DNA from: Roseibacillus sp.
GTDB lineage: Bacteria; Verrucomicrobiota; Verrucomicrobiia; Verrucomicrobiales; Akkermansiaceae
DNA: 60,638 nucleotides
Direction of reading: 5' to 3'
Assembly: GCA_029242545.1 (NCBI GenBank)
Contig: JAQWTV010000044.1
Location: 1-60,638 of the forward strand
Shown: positions 54,321 through 60,638 of the stretch, one piece after another
Numbering within the stretch: position 1 is the stretch's first letter
How the letters are laid out: every line of letters starts with the position of its first letter
Program-made: the position numbers and the translations under genes
The notes under the pieces: generated by a model
What the model was told of the DNA's origin: nothing
Databases searched by the model: none
Seen by the model: the letters and a program-made list of their open reading frames with translations, nothing else

Positions 54321-54968
54321 TTACTCCGCCGGCGAAGGCTTCTTTATTGCAGGGCGGACAACCACGTAACTACCCTTCGAACCGGGAACTGCACCGGAAA
54401 CGAGAATCACATTATCATCCGGACGAACTTGTACGACTTTCAGGTTCTGCGTAGTCCTGTTTCGCTGGCCATCGTGTCCAGGCATCTTCTGGTTCTTCCA
54501 GATTCGACCGGGCCACGTTCCCGCACCGACGGCTCCAGGCCGCCTGTGAGTCATGTGCCCGTGTGCTGCGGGTCCACCTCCGAAATTGTAACGTTTAACC
54601 ACCCCTTGGAAGCCCTTGCCCTTGGTAGTTCCGATAACGTCAACCCACTGGCCGTCTTTAAACAGCTCCGCGCCCGGATGAGACTCCGGCAACTCCTCAC
54701 CCTCTTCGAGGCGAAACTCCCGGATAATACTCTTCGCTGAAACCCCGTGCTTCTTGAGGTGCCCCATGGCAGGCTGTTTCATGCGCTGCTCCTTCTGATC
54801 CGAGTAGGCTACCTGAACGGCGCTATACCCATCTTTGGATTCAGTCTTTTTCTGCTGCACGAGCTCGTTGCCTCCCACATCGATTACGGTAACCGCAACC
54901 GCACTGCCAGCTTCCTGATCAAAGAGCCTGGTCATCCCTATTTTTTTTCCAATGAGTCCTAGTGACAT
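54321..54968 (-). CDS. rplC: 50S ribosomal protein L3
   Basis: A 215-residue L3 near the peptidyl transferase centre. Landmarks: LGLIGKKIGMTRLFD at the start and GTWPGRIWKNQKMPGHDG in the extension that reaches 23S rRNA. It follows rpsJ after 33 bp. Confidence 0.98.
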   Translation of the reverse strand: MSLGLIGKKIGMTRLFDQEAGSAVAVTVIDVGGNELVQQKKTESKDGYSAVQVAYSDQKEQRMKQPAMGHLKKHGVSAKSIIREFRLEEGEELPESHPGAELFKDGQWVDVIGTTKGKGFQGVVKRYNFGGGPAAHGHMTHRRPGAVGAGTWPGRIWKNQKMPGHDGQRNRTTQNLKVVQVRPDDNVILVSGAVPGSKGSYVVVRPAIKKPSPAE

Positions 54969-55001
54969 GGTCGTATGGAGTTAAAAGTTAATATTTCGGC
55001 C

Positions 55002-55310
55002 TCAGATCCGAATGGTAATATCTACCCCGGCAGGGAGATTGAGTTTCTTGAGTTCGTCGACCGTCCGTGCCGTTGGGTCCATGATATCCAGCAGACGTTT
55101 GTGAGTCCGAATCTCGAACTGCTCTGCCGACTTCTTGTTCACGTGTGGAGACCGGTTCACCGAGTATTTCTCGATCCGTGTTGGCAAGGGAATTGGACCT
55201 GCAACCTTCGCGCCCGTCCGCTTGGCTGTCTCCACGATTTCTTCCGCGGACTTATCGATCGCTCGATGGTCGTAGGCTCGGAGACGAATTCTGATTTTCT
55301 GGTTTTCCAT
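55002..55310 (-). CDS. rpsJ: 30S ribosomal protein S10
   Basis: A 102-residue S10, also known as NusE for its part in antitermination. Landmarks: [15 protein letters not shown] at the start and the loop [19 protein letters not shown]. It lies directly after fusA (32 bp), where tuf would normally intervene. Confidence 0.98.
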   Translation of the reverse strand: MENQKIRIRLRAYDHRAIDKSAEEIVETAKRTGAKVAGPIPLPTRIEKYSVNRSPHVNKKSAEQFEIRTHKRLLDIMDPTARTVDELKKLNLPAGVDITIRI

Positions 55311-55342
55311 GGTCGAGAGAAGAAAATGTGTTGAAGGGCGAA

Positions 55343-57532
55343 TTAGGCGGCGACTGTCCCGCGCTCCTTGCAGATCGCCTCAACGATGACCTGCGGGACG
55401 GGTTCGAAACTGGAGGGGGTCATTACAAATGAGGCTCGGCCTGAGGAAATCGTCCGGACATCTGTGGAGTATCCGAACATTTCCGCGAGAGGCACCTTGG
55501 CTCTGACGATGGCGACGTTACCTTTACTTCCCATCTCTTGAATTTGGCCTCGCCGGCGATTGAGGTCTCCCATGATATCCCCTTGGTTTTCCTCGGGAGT
55601 AGTTACCTCTACATCCATTATTGGCTCGAGCAGAATGGAGTGTGCCTTTCGAAAGGCGTCTTTCATCGCAAAGATTGCGGCCATTTTGAAAGCGTTTTCG
55701 TTGGAATCCACGTCATGAGACGACCCGTCCGTGATATTCACATGAACGTCTACAACCGGATATCCTGCAACGATCCCGTTTGTCATCGATTCAGCAACAC
55801 CGGCAGTCACCGAGTTCATGAACTCTTTGGGAATTGCACCACCAACCACGAGGCTCTTTGTCGTCAGTCCGGCACCTTTTTCATTAGGCGACACATCGAG
55901 CACGACGTGGCCATACTGCCCCCGTCCTCCACTCTGCTTCTTAAGAAGTCCCTCTCCGCCTGCATCGGCAGTGATTGTTTCCCTGTAAGCAATCTGAGGC
56001 TTACCGACGTTAGCCTCCACACTGAATTCACGCCGGAGGCGGTCGATGATGACCTCAAGATGGAGCTCACCCATACCAGAGATGATGGTCTGCCCCGTAT
56101 CCTCGTCGGTATGAACTACAAAAGTCGGATCCTCCTCCATGAGACGAGCCAGACCCGAAGACATCTTTTCCTGGTCCGCAGTAGTACGGGGCTCGACCGC
56201 CATAGCTATGACAGGCTCTGGAAAACTCGGGGGCTCCAGAAGGATGTCGAACTTCTGAGAACAGAGGGTATCCCCGGTCGTCACGTTTTTGATTCCCACG
56301 ATAGCGGCTATGTCGCCCGCATAACAGGTTTCGATCTCCTCGTGCTTATCGGCCTGAATTTGGATCAGCCTGCCGACTCGCTCTTTCCTCCGCGTTCGCG
56401 GGTTGTAGACCATGTCACCCTTCGAAACGGTTCCTGAATAGACCCGGAAGAACACCAGTTTTCCTACGTACTTATCTGCCCAGAGCTTGAAGGCCAGGGA
56501 GCAAAAATTCCCATTATCATCAGTAGTAGCGATCACCTCATCGCTCTCATCGTCAGATCTCTGACCTCTTGCGGCAGGAATCTCCAGAGGACTGGGAAGG
56601 TAATCTACTACGGCGTCTACCAGATACTGCACTCCCTTGTTCTTAAAGGCAGACCCTCCAGCAATAGGCACAACCTTATTCGCGATGGTCGCGCGCCGCA
56701 TTGCGTTTTTCAGATCCAATACCGTAATCTCTTCTTCCAATAAAAACTTCTCTCCCAAATGCTCATCCGCATCAGCAAGCGCATTAAGGATTTCTCCGTA
56801 AGCTTCGTCAGCCTCTCTGGCCTGCTCCTCATCAAGTTCTCGGATCTCAAAAGTTGAGCCAAGAGCATCATCCTCGGTGTAGACCACTGCTTTCTTATTA
56901 AGAACGTCAATCTGCCCTTTGAGATGATCCTCAGAGCCTATGGGAATAAGAATGCGCAGTGGTGTTGCCCCCAACTTCTCCCGGACCTCCTCGACCACAT
57001 TCTGGAAATTTGCACCAACCCGGTCCATCTTGTTAACGAACACGATTCTGGGCACGTTATACTTAGAGGCCTGCCGCCAGACTGTTTCAGTCTGAGGCTG
57101 CACTCCTGCGACTCCGCAGAACACGACAATCGCGCCATCGAGAACTCGGAGAGACCTCTCAACTTCCGCCGTAAAATCAACGTGCCCTGGAGTATCGATG
57201 ATGTTGACCCTCTGCTTCTCTTCCTCAAATAGCTTACACACCCCCTCGTCTTTCCTCTGCATCCATTCGCATGTGACCGCAGCTGAGGTAATCGTAATTC
57301 CCCGTTCGCGCTCCTGCTCCATGTGATCGGTCGTGGTTGCCCCATCGTGCACCTCCCCGATCCTGTGAATCATCCCGGTGTAGAACAGAACCCGCTCCGT
57401 CAGCGTCGTCTTCCCTGCATCAATATGCGCCGCAATCCCAATGTTCCGCGTCCGCTCAAGCGGATACGGCCTATCAGGACTGTTAGGACTCTCAGACATC
57501 TTGGGAGCTGAAACTGTGGCGGTGGCGAGCAT
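55343..57532 (-). CDS. fusA: Elongation factor G
   Basis: GTPase of translocation, 729 residues from the ATG at 57532; a start at 57499 ([19 protein letters not shown]) would give 718 and is equally possible since neither has a clear ribosome-binding site. G motifs: AHIDAGKTT (P-loop), TPGHVDFT and NKMD. Switch I reads [18 protein letters not shown]. Domains II to V follow in the usual order. A single EF-G copy is seen here; it lies between rpsG (12 bp) and rpsJ. Confidence 0.98.
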   Translation of the reverse strand: MLATATVSAPKMSESPNSPDRPYPLERTRNIGIAAHIDAGKTTLTERVLFYTGMIHRIGEVHDGATTTDHMEQERERGITITSAAVTCEWMQRKDEGVCKLFEEEKQRVNIIDTPGHVDFTAEVERSLRVLDGAIVVFCGVAGVQPQTETVWRQASKYNVPRIVFVNKMDRVGANFQNVVEEVREKLGATPLRILIPIGSEDHLKGQIDVLNKKAVVYTEDDALGSTFEIRELDEEQAREADEAYGEILNALADADEHLGEKFLLEEEITVLDLKNAMRRATIANKVVPIAGGSAFKNKGVQYLVDAVVDYLPSPLEIPAARGQRSDDESDEVIATTDDNGNFCSLAFKLWADKYVGKLVFFRVYSGTVSKGDMVYNPRTRRKERVGRLIQIQADKHEEIETCYAGDIAAIVGIKNVTTGDTLCSQKFDILLEPPSFPEPVIAMAVEPRTTADQEKMSSGLARLMEEDPTFVVHTDEDTGQTIISGMGELHLEVIIDRLRREFSVEANVGKPQIAYRETITADAGGEGLLKKQSGGRGQYGHVVLDVSPNEKGAGLTTKSLVVGGAIPKEFMNSVTAGVAESMTNGIVAGYPVVDVHVNITDGSSHDVDSNENAFKMAAIFAMKDAFRKAHSILLEPIMDVEVTTPEENQGDIMGDLNRRRGQIQEMGSKGNVAIVRAKVPLAEMFGYSTDVRTISSGRASFVMTPSSFEPVPQVIVEAICKERGTVAA

Positions 57533-57544
57533 TAAGACTGTTTA

Positions 57545-58018
57545 CTACCAGCGGAAGTGAGCAAATGCGCGGTTGGCTTGCGCCATCTTGTGAACGTCAT
57601 CACGTTTGCGGACTGCTCCACCCGTGTTGTTAGCGGCATCCTTAATTTCGTTTGCAAGGGCTACATGCATCGGCGTTCCCTTACGCCCCCGCGCAAATCC
57701 AATAATCCACCGCATTGCCAGAGCTTCGGAGCGCAAGGCTGCCACCTCGAGTGGAACCTGATACGTAGCTCCACCAACCCGACGACTTTTAACCTCAACC
57801 CGCGGTTTTGAGTTCTCGATTGCGCGGGTTACAACCTCCAGAGGATCAACTGTGTCAGTTCCCTCGTTAGCCTTGTCGATCGCAGAATACACAACCCTCT
57901 CGGCGAGGGCCCTCTTCCCATCCTTCATCACTTTTGAGATGAGATGCCCGATTAATTCACTATCGAACTTCGGATCTCGCCTGTCCGGCTTGTGGTAAAC
58001 TCTTCTTCTTCTTGCCAT
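57545..58018 (-). CDS. rpsG: 30S ribosomal protein S7
   Basis: A 157-residue S7 that nucleates the 30S head and in E. coli regulates the str operon. Landmarks: RRRVYHKPDRRDPKFDSEL, then ENSKPRVEVKSRRVGGATYQ shortened to the core KSRRVGGATYQ, and MAQANRAFAHFRW at the C-terminus. A good Shine-Dalgarno (AGGAAGGA) precedes its ATG. Confidence 0.98.
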   Translation of the reverse strand: MARRRRVYHKPDRRDPKFDSELIGHLISKVMKDGKRALAERVVYSAIDKANEGTDTVDPLEVVTRAIENSKPRVEVKSRRVGGATYQVPLEVAALRSEALAMRWIIGFARGRKGTPMHVALANEIKDAANNTGGAVRKRDDVHKMAQANRAFAHFRW

Positions 58019-58049
58019 GTTCGTGAGTTCCTTCCTGTTTTAGATCAGG

Positions 58050-58424
58050 TTACTTCTTCGGCCGCTTAGCTCCATATTTGGATCGGCTCTGCTTTCGGTT
58101 CTCAACACCCAGTGTATCGAGTGAACCCCTTACAATGTGATACCTTACACCCGGGAGATCTTTAACCCTGCCACCACGGACAAGAACAATGCTATGCTCC
58201 TGCAAATTATGCCCTTCTCCGCCGATGTAGGCGATAACCTCGAACCCATTCGTTAAACGAACCTTCGCCACTTTCCGGAGAGCGGAGTTTGGCTTCTTGG
58301 GTGTCCGGGTATAGACCTGGAGGCAGACCCCGCGTCGCTGAGGGCAATTTGCGAGCGCCGGCGACTTGGATTTCCTGACTGCCTGCTTGCGCCCTTTACG
58401 GACGAGTTGGTTGATGGTCGGCAT
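58050..58424 (-). CDS. rpsL: 30S ribosomal protein S12
   Basis: A 124-residue S12 in the decoding centre. The decoding loops are [13 protein letters not shown], with Lys at the positions where streptomycin-resistance changes occur, so wild type there, and [18 protein letters not shown] sequence lies close upstream of the ATG. It is the first gene of the supercluster. Confidence 0.98.
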   Translation of the reverse strand: MPTINQLVRKGRKQAVRKSKSPALANCPQRRGVCLQVYTRTPKKPNSALRKVAKVRLTNGFEVIAYIGGEGHNLQEHSIVLVRGGRVKDLPGVRYHIVRGSLDTLGVENRKQSRSKYGAKRPKK

Positions 58425-58930
58425 GATTCCTGCTGTTTGAGAATATCTCTATTGGTCTCTGAACACTCGCCGAGGCAGGAGGCAGGCCGGCGAGGATTAC
58501 CCTCGCAGGAGCCTGTTATCCGGAGCTGCACCCGATGAGCTGGTAAACCGCTTTTTAAGCTGTTTTCTACGATGTTGCGCAGAATCCAGCCACGATTTTG
58601 GGGGGCGCGACTATAGGAGTCAGCCCCTTGTTGACAAGGCCTATTTCGCCTATTTTTTAAGAATTCTGCGACTAGCTCCAAAACATCAGCAATTATCCAC
58701 AATTTCTCCTTCCTTAGCTCTCAAATCCCTGTTTTCCCCTCATTTAGCCTCCCTTCTCGTATTCGCTGAGCCTCCCCTGCCTTCAAAATGGCCGAAACTG
58801 ACCTCTGATTCCTATTCCCCCGAAAGGTCGCGGTAAGCTCAACTCCACTGTTTACTCTCCCCCAGAGATCTTTTTGGTATCGACACCGCCGGGCCCACTA
58901 TATAACTCCCCGTCGCCTCAAGGGTTAAAT
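58425..58930. other. Non-coding gap between rpsL and the tRNA gene
   Basis: About 500 bases without a convincing gene. On the minus strand it holds the rpsL promoter near 58610-58637 and a roughly 180-base leader. On the plus strand it holds the region ahead of tRNA-Met, including an AT-rich TATATAAC at 58899-58906 that could be a -10 with no good -35. A perfect DnaA box TTATCCACA lies at 58693-58701; only one is seen. The rest shows no recognisable structure. Confidence 0.6.
58610..58637 (-). promoter_or_regulatory. Predicted promoter of the rpsL supercluster, overlapped by a palindrome
   Basis: On the minus strand, TTGTCA (58632-58637) and TATAGT (58610-58615) are separated by 16 bases, a good sigma-70-type promoter about 190 bases upstream of the rpsL start. 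The -35 lies inside a perfect 6+6 palindrome, CCTTGT-TG-ACAAGG on the plus strand, which could bind a dimeric regulator. The leader between it and rpsL is about 180 bases, long enough for an RNA control element. Confidence 0.55.
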
Positions 58931-59002
58931 GGCAGGGTAGCTCAGGGGTAGAGCAAAGGACTCATAAGCCTTGGGTCGGCGGTTCGAATCCGCCCCCTGC
59001 TA
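58931..59002 (+). tRNA. tRNA-Met (CAU), elongator type
   Basis: A complete cloverleaf: acceptor GGCAGGG with CCCTGCT (a G-U first pair, common in elongator Met tRNA), D-arm GCTC/GAGC, anticodon loop CTCATAA with anticodon CAT at 58963-58965, T-arm GGCGG/CCGCC with loop TTCGAAT, and discriminator A. CCA is not encoded. One A-G mismatch sits at the base of the anticodon loop. The first pair and loop argue for elongator Met rather than initiator; a tRNA-Ile2 with lysidine is the only real alternative. Confidence 0.9.
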
Positions 59003-59076
59003 CGTTTCCGACCGGACATCCCCCAGCAGAAATTTGGGGCCACCCTCCGTCCTGCTACCATCCCAGCCTTCAAGTC

Positions 59077-60432
59077 GTGCCCGACGCTCGCTTCACTCTC
59101 CTTAACCGGACCACCGAGATCGGAGCCAACTGCTACCTGCTTGAGATCGGCGACACCCGCATCGTTCTGGACGCGGGCATGCATCCGAAAGAAAGGGGAC
59201 AGGCAAGCATTCCGCGTTACGAGGACCTGCCCCATGATAGCCTCGATGCCATCATTGTCACTCACTCCCACCTTGATCATGTCGGCACGCTTCCTGTCCT
59301 TATGCGCGATCAACCTTCCGCGCGGGTTTTCATGACCCCAGCGACGTGCGCCCTTGCTGAAGCGCTCCTCCACAACTCGGTGAATGTGATGAAGTCCCAG
59401 CGAGCAGAACTGGGCATTGAGGACTACCCCCTCTTCACTCATCGCTCCATCGACAAACTGATCCCCCGCATTGAGCCTCGCGATTACGAAAAGCCTTTTG
59501 ATCTGGACTGGAACGGGTCGGTAAAAGCAACATTTTACGATGCAGGCCACATCCTTGGATCCGCAGGAGTCTTGCTAGAGGGAAACTGTAAACGATTTTT
59601 CTACAGCGGAGATATTCGCTTCGAAGACCATGCTCTGATAAAAGGCGCGCGCTTTCCCGACCTTGCGGAAAAAAATCTCGACGCTCTCATAGTTGAGACC
59701 ACCAGAGGTGATTCTCCCCGACCGGCCTCCTACTGTCCAAAGAAAGAAAGAGTCCGCTTTATCGATGATATTGAGCAGTGTCTGAGCAAGGGCGGATCAG
59801 TCCTCGTCCCCGTTTTTGCTATCGGTAAAACTCAGGAGGTTCTCACCATGATTCATGAGGCCAAGCTAGACCACTCTCTCAGGGACGCACCGGTCTATAT
59901 TGGGGGGCTGAGCACCAAGATGACTGTAGTCTACGACAAATTTTCGGGCTCTACACGTCGCAGCCGCACGGATTTCAAGATCCTGAGAGATATGAATCCC
60001 ATCACCGGAAACCGCCGGGGACGCAGACCCATACCCCTTGAGCGCGGAGCAATCTACGCTCTCTCAAGCGGCATGATGACGGAAAAGACAACGTCGAATG
60101 GATTCGCCCGTGGCTTTATCGATAAGCCAGGGAACATGCTGCTTTTCGTTGGCTATGCCGACCCGGACAGCCCCGGAGGAAAGATTCGGGCGGCTCAACC
60201 CGGGGATGAAATTCAACTCGACCCTGAGCTTCCCGGTGTCCCTCTGAATTGCGGCGTGAAGGTCTACGATTTCAGCGGACATGCGCCCCGGAATCACCTC
60301 CTGGACTTCATGCAGGCCGCAGATGCTCGCAAGACCGTTCTCGTCCACGGGGACCCCGCAGCTCTGGAGTGGTTTGAGAAACAGGTTGAGAGAGCCGTTA
60401 TTCCTTCATCTGGAAAGCCTCTCTCACTGTAA
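59077..60432 (+). CDS. Beta-CASP metallo-beta-lactamase-fold protein (RNA-nuclease-like)
   Basis: A 451-residue MBL-fold hydrolase with the zinc motif THSHLDHVG, an Asp in LDAGMH, HILGSAG and SGD in YSGDIRF. A beta-CASP insert follows (about residues 220-370; VLVPVFAIGKTQEVLTM), ending with the landmark DFSGHAPRNHL and VHGDPAA. The family includes CPSF-like and RNase J-like nucleases, so RNA processing is likely; substrate unproven. The start is GTG at 59077 (MPDARFTLLN). It follows the tRNA after 74 bp and converges with lpxD, 5 bp apart. Confidence 0.9.
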   Translation: MPDARFTLLNRTTEIGANCYLLEIGDTRIVLDAGMHPKERGQASIPRYEDLPHDSLDAIIVTHSHLDHVGTLPVLMRDQPSARVFMTPATCALAEALLHNSVNVMKSQRAELGIEDYPLFTHRSIDKLIPRIEPRDYEKPFDLDWNGSVKATFYDAGHILGSAGVLLEGNCKRFFYSGDIRFEDHALIKGARFPDLAEKNLDALIVETTRGDSPRPASYCPKKERVRFIDDIEQCLSKGGSVLVPVFAIGKTQEVLTMIHEAKLDHSLRDAPVYIGGLSTKMTVVYDKFSGSTRRSRTDFKILRDMNPITGNRRGRRPIPLERGAIYALSSGMMTEKTTSNGFARGFIDKPGNMLLFVGYADPDSPGGKIRAAQPGDEIQLDPELPGVPLNCGVKVYDFSGHAPRNHLLDFMQAADARKTVLVHGDPAALEWFEKQVERAVIPSSGKPLSL

Positions 60433-60437
60433 CTGAT

Positions 60438-60638
60438 TCAGACCTTCTTCAAGCGGTCCACTTCCTCGCGCAAGACCTTCAAGGCTCGGCGTATCTCCGT
60501 GAGCTTGGTCAGATCACGCCACTGGCGCACCTCTTCCTTAAATGGCTTTGCCGGGGTTCCCATATAAACGCCGGGCTCATCAATACTCTGCATAGCCCCG
60601 GACTTTCCTCCCAGCTGAACCCCATCTGCAATTTCAAT
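60438..60638 (-). CDS. lpxD: UDP-3-O-acylglucosamine N-acyltransferase LpxD, C-terminal fragment (5' end outside the window)
   Basis: The last 66 codons of a minus-strand gene, ending at TGA (60438-60440). The left-handed beta-helix pattern (ADGVQLGGKSGAMQSI), then PGVYMGTPAKPFKEEVRQW and a C-terminal coiled helix (LREEVDRLKKV) are typical of LpxD. It adds the second acyl chain in lipid A synthesis and so implies an outer membrane with lipopolysaccharide. The beta-CASP gene ends 5 bp away. Confidence 0.85.
   Translation of the reverse strand: MEIADGVQLGGKSGAMQSIDEPGVYMGTPAKPFKEEVRQWRDLTKLTEIRRALKVLREEVDRLKKV

Noticed and set aside
58693-58701. Replication origin in the rpsL-tRNA gap
   Set aside because: Only one DnaA box is visible, with no AT-rich unwinding region, dnaA or dnaN nearby.
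60594-60615. GAGGAAAGTCCGGG-like match to the RNase P RNA core on the minus strand
   Set aside because: It lies in lpxD, where GGKSGAM codons explain it; no other RNase P RNA element follows and the frame is intact to its stop.

Overview
The window reads as chromosomal DNA of a Gram-negative bacterium, most likely a member of the Verrucomicrobiota (PVC superphylum). The evidence is a 3' fragment of lpxD (outer-membrane lipid A synthesis) at the right edge; several exported enzymes of types common in that phylum (a lamin-tail/chitobiase-type protein, a huge HEAT plus cytochrome c dehydrogenase-like protein, FG-GAP and alginate-lyase-like proteins); a CdaA-type diadenylate cyclase in a Gram-negative; and a ribosomal supercluster lacking tuf, rpsN and rpmD. 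The phylum call is an inference from gene content, not from an alignment.

Layout. 1-10.2 kb: exported degradative genes (end of a CotH/lamin-tail-like protein, two DPP IV-type S9 peptidases, a DUF885 metalloprotein, an alginate-lyase-like enzyme on the other strand), then a TetR regulator. 11.0-17.1 kb, minus strand: the classic rpmH-rnpA-yidD-yidC-khpB block, continuing into a hotdog thioesterase, a COG2509 flavoprotein and an EVE-domain protein. 17.2-26.4 kb: trpB, bioD, cdaA, folP on minus, interleaved with a small membrane protein, an FG-GAP protein, two uncharacterised envelope proteins and an acylphosphatase on plus; then an unknown exported protein and cutA on minus. 26.4-35.9 kb, plus strand: an NtrB-like kinase, a sigma-54 activator with an altered GAFTGA loop, a GT-C-like membrane protein, xseB, dxs, priA and a DUF2805 protein. 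36-41.6 kb: an SMP-30 protein, an amidase, and a cupin followed by the 1055-residue haem-binding dehydrogenase-like protein.

41.7-58.4 kb, minus strand: one near-continuous str-S10-spc supercluster: rpsL, rpsG, fusA, rpsJ, rplC, rplD, rplW, rplB, rpsS, an unknown exported coiled-coil gene, rplV, rpsC, rplP, rpmC, rpsQ, rplN, rplX, rplE, rpsH, rplF, rplR, rpsE, rplO, secY, adk, map. Its oddities are the unknown gene between rpsS and rplV, long low-complexity tails on S3 (Gly/Pro/Arg), S5 (Ala/Glu repeats) and L22 (acidic), and the near absence of Shine-Dalgarno sequences before its genes. A promoter with a palindrome lies upstream of rpsL. The window ends with an elongator tRNA-Met, a beta-CASP metallo-beta-lactamase protein and the end of lpxD.

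I saw no CRISPR array, insertion sequence, prophage or classic defence system. The best candidates for something undescribed are the coiled-coil gene inside the S10 operon and the combination of disordered ribosomal-protein tails with leaderless-looking start contexts.
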